Source: Channa striata (lineage: Eukaryota; Chordata; Actinopteri; Anabantiformes; Channidae). From it: a DNA stretch of 64,000 nucleotides. Location: positions 315,001-379,000 of the forward strand of contig CM065186.1 of NCBI GenBank assembly GCA_033026295.1. The letters are read 5' to 3'. A program made the translations under genes and the position numbers. The notes below the pieces were generated by a model that was not told the DNA's origin, made no database searches, and saw only the letters and a list, made by a program, of their open reading frames with translations. Every line of letters starts with the position of its first letter. Position 1 is the first letter of the stretch. Below are positions 24,309 to 37,500 of the stretch, one piece after another.

Positions 24309-25489
24309 CCCTCTCCCTCCCTGCCCACATTGACATATATATGTTCTGACCATGCTCTGGGGACTGGCTGTAGTCAGTTGAAATGCAAGCAAACAAGCAG
24401 ACTGATTATTCGTTCTTGTGAAATTCATTTGTTTTGTCAAAGCATCAGTTTGCAGAGGGATAAACGGACTTGGTGTAGCAGACGTATGTTCTTTGGTGGA
24501 AACGTGTAGTTTGTGTTCTTTCACGCTGCTTTGACGGAGTAATTTATTTTTTTTTCTCGAGGTGTGTCAAGTGTTTGCTCCAAACCTCACAAGAGTAAAA
24601 ACACTGATTTGCAAACGGGTTCAAGCATTTTGAAGTGAACGTACCCATTTCTTATTTTCTTTCCTTGACAAGGATTTAGTAACACTGAATCTGGGGCTTC
24701 AGAATTCACTTTGATGCTGGTTTGATGTCAGTTTGTACATATCAAGACTGTAGGGGCCATTCTCATTTTGGAATATGTGATAATGAAGTTGCGCTGGCCT
24801 GGAGAGAACAAGCAAAGCACCTCTGAATGAAGTTTACATCTGAGTCATTGCTGACGTTTCTCTTCAGTTTTCTTTGATCTGATACTTGGCAAAGAGTCAG
24901 GGTTGTCTGACAAAAAGCCTCAAGATGAGAAACAACTGTGTTTTGATTGATCCTTTTTAAAACATCTGCAGTATTCTCTTCCTTGGTGTTTGAGTCTTTG
25001 TGTTCAACCGGAACACACAGACTGGTTGTTATTGTCACATTATAGCCTTGCCAAAAATCTCTGTGTGTCAGTTGTCATTTCAAAACTGTCAGACCATTTG
25101 TAGATCAAACTTATATTTAAAACATTTAATTTATGAGCAACCAATAACTCCCTTCAATGGAGCAAAAGCAGGACCAAAGACGGTCAGTGTAAATCACATA
25201 CTGCAAACACAGCTGGATCCGAAGGCACCAGGAGCTGGATTAAAGGCTGTTGAAACAAAGTAATGCAATGAAGGATATTTGTTCAGCACTACAATTATGG
25301 GCTCCCTCACCAGAGTGTTGGCTGACTGGTGATTTTCGGTCTGTTCCAGTTAGAAAGGAAAAGGCAACCTTGTACTTGTTTTAACATGTACAGTTATTAA
25401 AAATAATGTAAGGCCAGTGTTTGCAATTTCCTTAAGTTGTGTCTTGTTGAGCACATCCAGAAAATTACATTGTGATGGTGTGAAAAACT

Positions 25490-26040
25490 AATGGCAACAC
25501 TAGGCTTCTGATGCCACTAAACTAAACGTCATCTGTAGTCCGATCAATGAACAAAGAATGGAGGTGTGGTTGTATCTGAATCAGTTCTGTGCAAACCATT
25601 GGACAGTCAGGGCATCCGTGGCAGGACACAGGGAGGCATTTCTCCACAAAAATAACATTTCAGCACAGTTGAAGTTTGCTAGCGATCACCATGACACGCC
25701 ACAGCACGGACATGTCTTGTGGATAGATAAAATGATGGGAACAAGACACAGCACTACATATGGTGTGAAAAGAAAACTACGTACCAACAAGAAAATGCCT
25801 TAAAATAAAGCTTTGCTTCATTCGGACCTGGACCATTTGCCACTAAAGTTCATCAAGGTAGATGTACTACAGAATGGCTTCAGACAGTAACCTCATTTTA
25901 GAGTGTCCGAGTCCAGAACTCAACCCCATGGAGATGGTGTAGATCAACTTAACACCAGACATCCTAAGAAAGTGGCTGTACTAACCCACAGATAAAGAAA
26001 TCACTAGCTCCAGGTTATTGCTGTAAAAGATGGTTCAAGC
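25490..26040 (+). mobile_element. Decayed Tc1/mariner transposase gene
   Basis: The frame 25558-25803 includes AFLHKNNISAQLKFASDHHD and then VLWIDKMMG, aligning with the Tc1 transposase stretch (R)LKFA..H.....W..VLW(S/T)DE before the first catalytic Asp region. About 100 bp further on, gagtccagaactcaacccca encodes the SP(D/E)LNP(I/M)E motif near the last catalytic residue, followed by a stop. Frameshifts and stops separate the pieces. This is an old, inactive copy in intron 1. Confidence 0.75.
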
Positions 26041-29000
26041 TGTTTTATAAACGCTTGCCATTACTTTGGCACTTAATAAACGTGGCAGCAATCGCTGCGA
26101 AAGATGCTGAAGCCAATAATCTTTGACACTGTGTACACATGGATTTACTAGCATTGGTTGATGAATTTAGCTCTGTGTTTTTTCTTTTATTAGCTGTACA
26201 CAAAAAAGCAAAAGAAAGACGTGACACCAACAGTGCTGCAAGAACGTGACCTGCTGAGCCGGCAGGGCATGGCCCCCTGTTAACCATAATGTGATTGTGT
26301 TTGCCCCTTCCAGTCCCCGAGGGTGGCTGACCCACAGCACACAGTAGTAACAGTTCTGGCTCTGAGCCCACTTAGCTGTCAGCCTCACATGCTGAGGGCT
26401 AAGAGGAGACGGGGGACATGAGCAGTACAGAGGAGATCAGGGATAACAAGCAGATATGGTGCTAGACTGCAGCCTGTCTGAGTCTGCCTCCATTAATGAT
26501 GGTGGAATGGGCTGAAAAGGCATTGAACTGAATCATTGTGTGGGTTTGAGACGGTAAATTGAGAGGAGCTAAGTCTTCACAATTCATATATGAAACAGTG
26601 AAAAGTTTCTGCTTGTGCCCCTGCTATCAGAGGTGTACTGGATACACATTACACATCCATGAATTGGCAGGGCCCAAGTTTAAAGTTGACTTGTGTGGGT
26701 TCACAGACACGAGACTCTGAAATTCCAGGTAAAAGTTCAGCACTGCTGAGTGTTGGGGTGGGATTTTGGAAATCAGGGCTAATGGTTATTTCTGGATTTG
26801 TGTATTACTTGATTAAGCACTTGGCACTTATGGTGGTGGGGTTTTATTATTAGCAACTTTAGCAGACAAGCAGAGCCCGAAACACCCAGACAGACCCGCG
26901 CTCCTTTTGAAAGTACCTTCCCAGCTGAGTGAATTTCCCTCCTGCTACACTTTTCCTCAGACCACATCTGTCTTGTTAATTGCCTCGCTGTCTCCATTTT
27001 CCAGATACCACTTGACTTATGACCATTAAAGTAATAATAGTGCAAATCACACCAGCATACCATCTGCAAAGCATATTCTTAAACAGTTTGCTGGCTATGA
27101 AGCTGTTTCAGTACATTACGGAGACTCAAGAACACTATCTGCTTAAAATCTACATCTTTTTTAAACCAGAGTAAACCTGACACCAGCTCAGATACTAATG
27201 ATTTATTTGTCAAAGCAGTCAGTAGATGGATGATGGAGGGAAGAGGTTTTATTTATATTGTACCTTTTTGAGAGCGGACGTCACAAAGTTTGTGATAATG
27301 ACAGCAATGAAATGTCATACAACCAACCTAAAACAAAAGGCTTACAAAAATGAAAAAGCTAAATAAATTCACATCTGAACAAATGGGGTTTTACCTGCTT
27401 TTCAAAAGCGTCCTCTGTGCCCAGTGTTTCCATTAAATGGAGAGTTCAAACGTTCAGGTGCTACAACCTCAAATCCACGGTCTCCAAAGTAGAACATTGG
27501 GGCCTACGTCACAGGGAGATGCACATCTTCATGCGGCAAAGCATTATGGAACGAAGATATGCATCACCCAGTAGAGCTCTGTGTGTGTCTGATCGGGTTT
27601 TTAATCCGTTTTTGAGAATGACAAAGGTCATCAGGGAACCAATCCAGGATGCAGACTGACAAGACTCTATGAACTGTGTCACAACCAACATATTTATCAT
27701 AGGTTGTAGTGTCTGTTTGGTACTGATGAAAATACGCTTGGTTTAAATTTAAAGTGTACATGTACAAACTAAATTACATTATTACCTTGTATAATTTTAA
27801 GTCCTCTTAAATCATTGGTTTTCAATGTCTTCCCTCTACCAGATCAGTATGTTCCATACTGCAGAAAGGCAACAGAAGTTGTCATATGAAGACTTTGTTT
27901 CCTTCTCTACCCAAATACTTAAAAGAATTATTTCATTTCATCTTTGCTACAACAGTAATTTGGCTCACTCACTGATATTTATATACAGAGAAGCTGAAGT
28001 TCTGTCCCAGTATTTATTTTATAAATGAATCATGCTCATCAGAGTTCAAAGACTTGGGGCTGCCCTAGTTGCAGCTCAAATGTTTTGTGTTGCATATATT
28101 AATACTGAAGAGTTTACTTTGAAATGAGATGCCCAGAATGTGAGAAGAGTGACAGTCAGATAAAATGTGCGCACGAAAAGTGATTTTAACCATTTCTGTA
28201 TCTGACATTTTGACTGCGTGATTAAACCTTGCACACAAATATTTGCAGCACAGATCACTCGGTACAGTTGCAACAGTTTTGTGCTTTGTGACACAGCACA
28301 AAGCAGAGCCAACAGTCGTCCAGCTGGCTGCCTCCCAGAAACCAGTGTGAGACACTGATTAGTGGCCACTAATAGATCTTGATCCCTGACTCATTCTGTC
28401 CCACTGTTCACTCGGTGATACCCATTACTCACCATCAGGATGTGTCCTGGCTCAGACTAGCCAAAAATATCACATTCTAATTACCAGGACTTCCTCTCTT
28501 AGTTGCAATTGATGTCTGGCGTTGGACCAGGTTTCGTTCTGTCATTGGCTGAGAAGTGTTGCAGAGCCAGAGTGTTGCTGTAGGTGCAGCAGATCAATAA
28601 CTGGAACTGGAAAGAGAGGCATATGTATTAGTAATCTTGTCTTCAGTGGCTGAATACAATGGAAAGTGGCTGCTTGAAACCTCCAGTCGCATACCTGCGC
28701 TCAGTCAACCTTCCATCACCATAATCATGCAGCGTCTCATTCTAGTTTGTCACCAGGGATGGATATCATCCGGTCTGTTGGTGAATTGATGCATTGACTG
28801 TCCCAGAGTCCAATACTTGGACCACAATGACCTGACGTTTTCTTTTTTTAAAAGGCACAATTTGGGCTCAGATTCTTGACCATGTAGTATAGATCAGTAC
28901 AAGACCATTATAGGATCAGAGAAGAAGGTAAAGTGAAATTAGATGAATCTCAGCCGTTTCAACTTCTCATAATGTTTTTTAAAATGATTCTCTTTGAAGA

Positions 29001-30479
29001 GGGATGATCAAATCAAATTTTAAATCAGCTCCCAGTGATGTTTGGCTCAGATTTTCATGGATGACGCCCAAAAGACAGTGTTGTCACATGTGCAAAGCTA
29101 ATGTCGATGCAGTGATAAATGTCAATGTTTGCTGACCGTGTAACAGCATCAGCGATGGATAAATGTCACACGAATGCATCCCGTGGGATTATTTGTGCTA
29201 TAAATGTACCTGCCTTTATCAAAGCCCTAATTCATGTTTTTCAGCATTTAAGCAGATACGCAGAAAGTTTCACAGACTGCTCTCTATTTTCTGCTCTTCC
29301 ATTACAGCTTATTTTAACCTTGATGACTGCAGACTATCCGTATATATTTATATTTACTCAAAGTCTTACATTTTGGATGGTGCACTTTAAAAATGAGAAC
29401 CCAATGGTAACCCAGTTTTGTCCAGCTCAGGAGAGAATATACGTCGTATAAAGAGGTCTGAAGGATACATGGCCCTTGACATGTTGTCTGTATAAAGCCT
29501 CGGGCAAAACTACTTGTGATTGATGGTTTTAAGAACACACAGCTGAAAGCCTTTGGGGGAAAAACCAGCACGAGAACATACAAGAAAACAGTCTTGTAAG
29601 TCTTTGTGTAATTGTACTCTTTCTTGTATCTGCACCGGATGCCATGTTAGCCTCCAGAGGTAAGACGAGTGGGATAAACTTCAGTGGCTAGAGCTATTTT
29701 AAGATCAGTGATGACGACATATAAAGCTGAATGATAGCTGAACGTTATTTGTAAAAATTCAATTAAACAAGCGTTTGATTAAACAGTGGTCTGTAAATGT
29801 CTATTCTGTTGACAAATTAATCATCATAAATATAGCATTACTGTCTAATTGTGTAGGTGTGGGAATTGGCTGCCAATAAAAACTGTAGTACTGTGTAGGT
29901 GTCGACTGAATCTTTGAGTTTTAGTTATTGGGTAGCTCACAGATGTTGGTAGCTAAATTTAAAGGTAAATTGATAAATTTATAAAATTAATCAACAAAAG
30001 GAATCAGACTCCATAAATGGGCATCATACTGGTCGCTCTGTGTGTGCGTGTGTATCCATCAAGATAAATGTCATCCTCTTATGTGAAATCATGCCCAGTT
30101 CATTTCTTTGGCCTCTTACCTTCATCAGCATCTGATTGTCCTCCCACGCCTCTACTCCCCCTCCCTTTTATACCCTCTAAGCATATCGCATATAGCAACC
30201 ACTTGTCTTCTAATGTAATGGCATATGATTCCGGTATCTCTGATAATGGCATAAATATTCCACTCCGTTTAAAACCTAAGCCTACTGTCGACATGCATAT
30301 GAGTGAGGGAGATGACAGTGGTGTGAAAATTTACTTGGTGAACTCTCACAAGTAATCAAAGGGTGAGATGACCTTCACCACAATGTTTTGCTCCTCTGCT
30401 GTCACAGAAGTAAACTTGGAGTACTTGAGTATTTTATGATCTGTAACATTCCTAATCGTTATAAAGGACTGAACGACTA

Positions 30480-30829
30480 AAGTTTTTGCAATGTTCACCA
30501 GGTGAAATTGGATAAAATAAGGAACGAGCTCATCAGAGGGACAGCACATGTTGCCTGTGTTAGCAACAAAGTCAGAGAGGCCAGACTGAGATGGTTTGGA
30601 CATGTGCAGAGGAGGGATAGTGAATATATTGGTAGAAGGATGTTGGAGATGGAGCTGCCAGGCAAGAGGACGAGAGGACGACCAAGGAGGAGATATATGG
30701 ATGTTCTAACAGAGGACATGAGGTTAGCTGGTGTCAGAGAGGAAGATGCCCAGGATAGAGTGAGGTGGAAACGGATGATTCGCTGTGGCGACCCCTGATG
30801 GGAAAAGCCGAAAGAGAAGTAGTAGTAGT
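30480..30829 (+). mobile_element. 5'-truncated RTE-like LINE, 3' end with intact C-terminal frame
   Basis: The frame 30502-30798 is open for 98 codons and contains LRWFGHVQRRDSEYIGRRML, then a GKRTRGRPRRRYMD motif, a WKRM segment and a final CGDP-stop. This is the recognisable C-terminal end of reverse-transcriptase proteins of RTE-like non-LTR elements in fish. It is followed by ggaaaagccgaaagagaagt and a short (AGT)n tail, matching the very short 3' UTR and microsatellite-like tail of that clade. The rest of the element is missing. The clade assignment is from memory of the family pattern. Confidence 0.7.
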
Positions 30830-32647
30830 TTAACAACTGTGTCTCACCTTCATCCTAAATCCTCTCTGCCGGCAACAGTTTGAAGACATTTGGTATTCTG
30901 TCAAAGGCCTGCTCCAAATATAACCCACTCAGTGTTCCTATTCTGATCCTGTTTGGGTTATATTTTAATTTTGAGTGCCCTAGAGAGTTGGATATTATAC
31001 TTTATGGATGGAGAAGCACAGTTATTTTCCTCTTTCACTCATTTCTTCCACAGCGCCTTCCTTCGTAATTAATGATCTCTGATGAATCAAGAATTTATGA
31101 CTGTGAGCCAGAGCGAGAAAGAGACAGAAGTGAACTCTGTTCCAGCCAGAGGCATCCTTCCAATAGCTGCAGGTTGGAATATGATCGAGAAAACATGAAT
31201 AAATTAATAAATGAGTGAGTCAGGAGAGAGGAGGACAGAAGGGAGGAAGAAATGCATTCACAACAGTAAATGTAACTGTTATTATCTGCAAATCCAGAGC
31301 TGTTGTTGTCAGTGATGTGGTTTGCAGCAGTTTGTATTTTGTAGAGGATAAGAGGGTTAGAAGCAAAAACCAGTGTTCCTTTCTTAATGGAACTTCTTCT
31401 TTTCTGAGTCTTCTTTTAATGGTTGTTGTAGTCTCCTGGTTGGATACGATTATCAACTGAAATTATTTCACTTCCTGTCATAGATTCTTTTTTTTTTTTT
31501 TTTTAACCACCATAAACAAGGTGCTATTAGTAAGTTTGGATGATATGTTAATATTGCATTTTTTGTTAAATGTTAAATTTATTTTCTATATAATGAGTAA
31601 ACATTCTGCTGCTGTACTTTTGTGGTCTGGCTAATGTGTGAGAGCACAGGAACTTCACAGAGGCCTTAAGTTGAGTAATTTCCATTGCAATGTTGCATTC
31701 TGTTAATTTGTGATAGATTTGTATATTGACAAAACGTTGAAGATTTAAAAAACTGAAAAAAGGAAACTAAATGATGCTTCGGATTGTGCTTTCAGAGGCT
31801 CTAATGTTGTATCTTATCTTTTCGTGGATTGTTTTGGCCTAATGTGCCTGTTTTGACAGCAAGTGTAGATCAGATCTGCAGAAAACATGGAGTCAACAAA
31901 ATTACACTGTCACATTAGAATTCAGGATAACAGTTGAATGTGTTTGTTGTGATCCCAACATTGGGAATATTTGGACATATGTTGAAAAGTTGCTAAGATT
32001 CCTTTTGTATTTTATCACTGGGTTGCAGCTTCCATTCTTAATGCATGAACTCCTATAGGTTGAACAGTATATACTGCACAGTCGTTCCTGGTCATGGAGG
32101 GCCTTTCTTTTATACGCAGTCATCAGCCAGGTGTACCTTGGTCCTGCAAGACTCTCAACACAGCTTCTATATCAAACCGTCGAGAAGAAAATAATCTGAC
32201 GTAAATTTGAGTGAAGCACAGACGAGTACAAATCATTAAACCTCAGCCCAATGCAACCGTAAAACTAAGAAATGGCCTGTCAAACCCTGACCAAGGTTGT
32301 ACTACCAGCACACACACACTCTTACAGGCTTGTAATGAAACATGTTTGGATGTGGCCTTGAGCAGCTTTTTGGAATCTATCCCAGGCACATGAAATGTGG
32401 TATCAGTGGCACAATGACAATCACTCACTTGGCTGTTAGTTCCCTCTCAACTCTAATGAAAACACAGAAAAATGAATCATGTAGACAGCTCAGCATGAGA
32501 CCTTTAAATAAGAGCGTGTGGGTCTGTGAGAGGGGAAAACCACATTTGATTTCATGCATTCAGCATGAAGAACTGAATGAAACTATAGGTTTAGTTTTTT
32601 TCTTGTACTTAGGTTAGCATGAAGAAGAGTGTGTGTTTAGTGGAAAA

Positions 32648-32692
32648 AGTCACTTTAAATGCAGTAATAATGTTACTGCATTTAAAGTGACT
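32648..32692. repeat. Perfect 20-bp hairpin with 5-nt loop
   Basis: The left arm (32648-32667, agtcactttaaatgcagtaa) is the exact reverse complement of the right arm (32673-32692), with loop taatg. Pairing stops one base outside the arms. The stem is shorter than a usual microRNA precursor and there is no basal extension. A palindromic transposon end or a local inverted duplication is as likely. Confidence 0.9.
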
Positions 32693-34348
32693 AATTTCAT
32701 AGCGGTGTGCCTCCATGCATGCAAGTGAAGCTGAAATATGACATTTACCCAGCAGGAACAACATGAGCATTAAAGATTTGATGCAGTGGGTACAATGATT
32801 ATTAAAGGAAACTCAATCAGCTGGACTGTTACAGCAGTGTCCTAATGACAAAGGTGGTGCCAGGAGCAAGCTGGGAGGAGGCTGCTGCCCCTGAACTGCC
32901 ATGGGATGCGGCACGGCCCTGAGCCTTGTTTTACACACTGTGGCTAATCACATGATTTGTTGTAGGCTGTATCTATATGGTACATTTTGCCTGCAGTTGA
33001 ATACACATAAAAGTCAGATTGTAATGTAATAAATAAAATAAAAAATGAATACATTGAATGTTAAAGAGCCCAAACAAAGGTGTGTTTTTTGTTTGTTTTT
33101 TTTTTTTGTAGCTGCATGAGTAACAAATATCCAGCTCTCATTGGCTCTTTTCTGCAGTGCCACAGGGTTCAGTTCTCTGCCCTCTTCTCATCTTCATTTA
33201 CACCACATCATAATCATTGTATGCCAGAAAAACACAGCCCATCTTTTCCTTACCACCGCATCACTCCACTGTCTCATCGCACATTTCTGCCCGTCTCTGA
33301 CATCTGTTTGGGTGAGAGAGCGAGTGAATGAGACTCACTCTGGAAGACAAACCTTTTGGTCCTCCCAGCCAGCACAGCATCAGCCTTAACTTGGGACGTG
33401 CACTGATTACCACATCACCCCAAGGGATGATTTGAGGCAACTGATTCAGACCAAAAACAGGCTGAATCTGTATGTTGTGTAGAAAACTACTGTACCACAG
33501 AGCAATATGACAGTTATTGGACACTAGTGGTAGTGATGATATCGGAGTTATGTACATGATTATAAAGCAAACAACTGCGTACATTGGAAGTCGACATATT
33601 CCCTGTCTCTCCCAGACCATGTCTGCTTTGTGTTCCTATGAGAGGATTTACATCTGTGACCAACTCGAGCCTTTTCTTCTATCTCCAGTAGAGACATTAC
33701 AGCTACATAAGTTGCTGTTGCTAGGCTGCATCTGCAGAGAACCAACATTTCCGGTTCACAAGACAGAAGGAACCGTTCAAGTTTGCATGGCTGCGACTAA
33801 CAATTTTGATGAGTCGGAATAATGTTAGGAAAAATACCAGACGCCAAACAATGGTATTCTAATAGTGCAAACCTACAATTTTGAGATGGTTAGAATTCAT
33901 TTTAGTTAATAAAAACTTGCTAAAATGTTTTGGTTGGTCTAAAAGTCAGTGAACAATTGTAATTGTAGCAGTTGTTTTCCTACTTGTAGATTAAAGGTGT
34001 CTTCTGTTCTGCTTTTTTAAATTGGTTTTAATGGGTCTAGACTGTAATAAACTGTTTAATGTGCTGTATTCATATGGAAATCACATGTTCTACTGTCTGA
34101 ATTTAAAGCTGTATTACATAGTTTAACTGCAACCTCATAAAGTTAAAGGTCTTGCTTCAGTGCATCTTTGCAGTTCAGCAAACAACCAAAAGGACGATGT
34201 AAAACAGACTGATAATGTATAGAGACTCGTGGCCTGTAGTGTTGCATTGGATAGTTTGCATCTTCGAAACTACAGCCTAGTAAAAACAAATGCAGTGTGT
34301 TTCGGACATCAGTATTCATAGATGATGTGTTTGTGTAACTATGATACT

Positions 34349-34368
34349 TTTTTTTTTTTTTTTTTTTT
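34349..34368. repeat. Poly-T tract
   Basis: About 20 uninterrupted T in intron 1. Confidence 0.9.
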
Positions 34369-36059
34369 CCACTCTCACACAGTAAACATTATAGTTGAGG
34401 GATGTTGCCTGCGGACTCTCTCCGATGTGATTAAAAATAAAACATTTCTGTAAGTGATGGTGAATATTTGACTCAAATAATATGTTAGTTTCAAAGCAAT
34501 GACACCAAATGTCACCCACAGCCTTTCTGTACCAAGCAACACAGAACGGCTGTTGGTGAATAATTTTAAAACCATGTTGATTTGCCTCTTTACAGCCCCT
34601 TTTGACATCTTGAAGAAATTATAAAGTTTCAGTGTTTCTTAATTTTAATTTTTTTTTTATTTCTTGAGGTGGTGGTGTTGTAAACTACTGTTTTGAATTA
34701 GTGTCATAAACCCTCAGTATGTCTAATGCTCTCCCCTTGACATGAGTGCAATTGAATCCCTTACTGATGAGTTATGGCAGACTAGGTGTACATGATCTCC
34801 TCACCTAGCTGGATGTGTTGTGTGTACCAGTGGTCACAAGGGGGCGCTAATCCACTCCCCATGCAAGAACACATCATCCCTATTTATGTCACTTTTCCTT
34901 GACTGGGTTTGACATGTTTGTAAGACCTTTGTGCTGTCATAAAAGCGGGGGATGATGCTGCTACTATTAAAGTGTTTTGTTTTTGTTGTTTTTTTTTGCT
35001 TCAGGTTCCCTGGTCAGTTATAGTTGTTGGTACAGACAGATGTTGCTACTGTGTTAACAATGAGTACTTTGCCAGAGGTGTAGTTTTTGTGTGTGTGTAA
35101 AACAATGGGATTGTTTGAGATTTTCGAAAGAAATGACCCAAAAACAGTTTCTTCTAGCCATAAATATACTGTGCTGCTTGCTCGCTCAAGGAGAGAATCG
35201 GTGTATTGATGCTACTGCTGGAGCGTTGTTAGTTCTAACATTAACACTGAGTGCTGCTCAGTTGACGTGCCTCAAGGTCTAACCTATCAATTACAGTGTG
35301 TTTATGCACTGCAGTGTATGCTGTAATATTAGTTACCAAACAGGCCACATATTTACAATGTAATGAACAATTGACAAAGCCCAATGACCCACGGGTGTGC
35401 TGTTTTTATTTCTGACTATAAGCCACATACACACAGTTTTCATAAATTAGGCTTTGTGAAGCCACAGTGAGACCCTACTTTTAGGAGGGAGCTTTAATTC
35501 AAGCAGGGTTTAAGCAATACTTCAAAACTACCCTACACAAGCTCATCTTGTCACTGGTTAACTTATGGGCCTTACAGTGCTTTACAGTTTTGTGGTATTT
35601 TTAGACAGATATCTCTTCTTTTTTTTCTGCTATTGAGCAAACTCTAAAAGCTAATTTGCCTGAAATTACTAGTATGTGTAATCAATTATTTACTCTATTA
35701 TTTACTCTCTCCCTCCACTACAGAAGTATTGGTAGGACAAGGCTAATTAGTGTTTGCTGTGCAAGACATCTGGGTTTAAAATTGTAACATGAATAAGGGA
35801 GCCAAATTCAGAATTTTTGCTTTTAGTGACTGGTGCTGTCCAACGGGTGCTGTATCTATATATTAAACAACATAGAACATGGCACCTTTTGCATTACTCA
35901 GATTTTCACTAAGAAAATTACTGGAACATGTCACTGACAGGTGTTTTTCGTTGCCCTCTGACAGTTTAGAAAGATAAAACAGTCTAAAAGCATTCTTGTA
36001 AATTTACCAGTGAAGATTTGCTGGTAAAATCAGAGGCATTCACATGTTGAGGTGTGAGG

Positions 36060-36295
36060 AAAAACCCAAGTCATGCTCTAATCAGCAACGAGATGCAGAA
36101 AGGCAGTTGAAAATTGTTGAAATGCAGATCTGTCTAAGCAGAATGAATTCCGTAAATGTTTTTGTGTCAAGGGAATGATGGTGGAAATGCATCAGAAATA
36201 ACTGCAAGCTTCATCATCGTCTTGCAGCAAGACAATGATCCAAATACAACTCCAACTCAACAAAGGAATTGAATGGTGAAAAAGTGCAAGGTTTT
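36060..36295 (+). mobile_element. Tc1/mariner transposase fragment with QQDNDP motif
   Basis: Around 36215-36255 one frame reads IVLQQDNDPNTTPTQQRN followed by a stop. The QQDNDPKHT motif, holding the second catalytic Asp of Tc1 transposases, is clear, with KH changed to NT. It ends abruptly against the repeat that starts at 36296. Confidence 0.65.
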
Positions 36296-36795
36296 AATTC
36301 AACTCGACTTTATTTATTTGGCCCCTACTCACAACACAGCACTTAACGTAATAAAATCCAGACTATACAGACATTTAGAGAAAACCCCACAAATCCCCCT
36401 TGAGCAGCTACAGGCAACAATGGAGAGGAAAAACTCCCTTTAACGGAAGAAACCTCCAGCAGAACCAGGCTCAGGGTTTGTGGCCGTCTGCCTTGACCTG
36501 TTGGGGTGAGTGGAAAGTTGAGAGAAAGAACAGAGCAACAGCAAAACATTGGGCAGGTTAGAAGGACCAGTAGCTGCACCCTGGAGGACAAACCGCTCCA
36601 AAGCTGGGGACACCTGAGGACAGGGACAGAGAGAGGGAGACGGAGAGGGAGAGAGAGACGACTACGGGACAAAGAAGACAGAGTTAATGTCTTACAGTGG
36701 CCACATAAATGTGGGCTGACAGGAGGAAAGTGTCTCAGTGCATCAGGGGTTGGTCCCCCAGCGGTCTGAGCCTATAGCAGCATGTGCTACTGAAG
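36296..36795 (+). repeat. Teleost repeat family A, copy 1 (near full length)
   Basis: Starts aattcaactcgactttattt and includes acatttagagaaaaccccac, aaaactccctttaacggaag, aaacctccagcagaaccagg and ttgacctgttggggtgagtg, ending ctgagcctatagcagcatgt. The copy at 60668-61095 follows the same order to the same end. Members are very common in percomorph fish. I do not know the class with certainty; there is no coding capacity. Confidence 0.75.
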
Positions 36796-36984
36796 GAGGC
36801 AGCAGTAAACGCCTGGAAAAGCAAAATAAAAACGACTGGGTGACATCACTGAGGTGCAGGCTAGATGCAGTCATTGCAAACCAGGAATTGGCAATCAGGT
36901 ATTTAACTCGCTTTGACAGTATCTGTTAAAACACTTTTTGCCCAGAGAAAATTTGGATGCTCAAATATATCGAGCAACAATGAT

Positions 36985-37115
36985 GCAGTAGGTAGCGTTC
37001 GTTGTCCACCAATCTTACAGTTGTTGGTTCAACCCCACAACTCACGTGTTGAAGTGACCTTGAGCAAGACACCGAACCCCCACTTAGTTGGTCCTGGTGA
37101 TCAGAGTCAAGTGCA
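36985..37115 (+). repeat. Fish SINE-like head, copy 2
   Basis: Contains gttggttcaaccccacaact, then gaccttgagcaagacaccga and acccccacttagttggtcct. The gacaccgaacccc words match the copy at 6990-7170. The ggttcaacccc stretch resembles a tRNA-type B box, as expected for a tRNA-derived SINE, but no tRNA fold is present. Confidence 0.45.
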
Positions 37116-37500
37116 TTTTTTTTGTTTGTTTTTTTTATTAGGGACATTGATTTTAGTTGCCTAACCATAAATGTACACATTTCCCTTCGTCATGTTCACC
37201 ATTAACGTCAAGTTAGAGCCTTGTTTATTCATTTTTTAAGCTTAGGAGTAGCGCAGTTTTGTTTATCCCATTAAAAATGTAGCTGCCTAGTTTGTAATAA
37301 TGCAGAAAAAAGTTCTGGCTGCCTGGAATTGGTCTGACTGGTTGACAGTAAAGTGAAGCATGTACAGTTCCAATTAATGTTCTGAGACAGGAATTATGTG
37401 TTCTGCATATACTGTGTGTTTATTACATGTCTCCCTATTAACTTCACTGTTTCTCCACAAATCCACCACCCTGCTCCAACATCCCGCCCCTCTGCTGTAG

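Larger units (their letters stand above)
10410..37500 (+). other. srcin1: Intron 1 of srcin1 (if the first exon is at 10388); otherwise upstream intron or intergenic
   Basis: 27 kb without a supported coding exon. Contents are listed separately: Tc1/mariner relics (17697, 25490, 36060), an (ATT)21 tract, a (CT)12 tract, an RTE-like LINE tail (30480), a perfect 20-bp hairpin (32648), a T-rich tract (34349-34368), a copy of a teleost repeat (36296) and a SINE-like head (36985). The long open frames (for example 10194-10601 minus, 19172-19606 minus and 23503-23922 plus) are shadows of purine- or pyrimidine-rich DNA. Confidence 0.5.

Noticed and set aside
37398..37500. Upstream extension of the srcin1 exon 2 frame, starting with a Met
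   Set aside because: A strong pyrimidine tract and AG at 37499-37500 mark an acceptor, and the extension has no similarity to SRCIN1.
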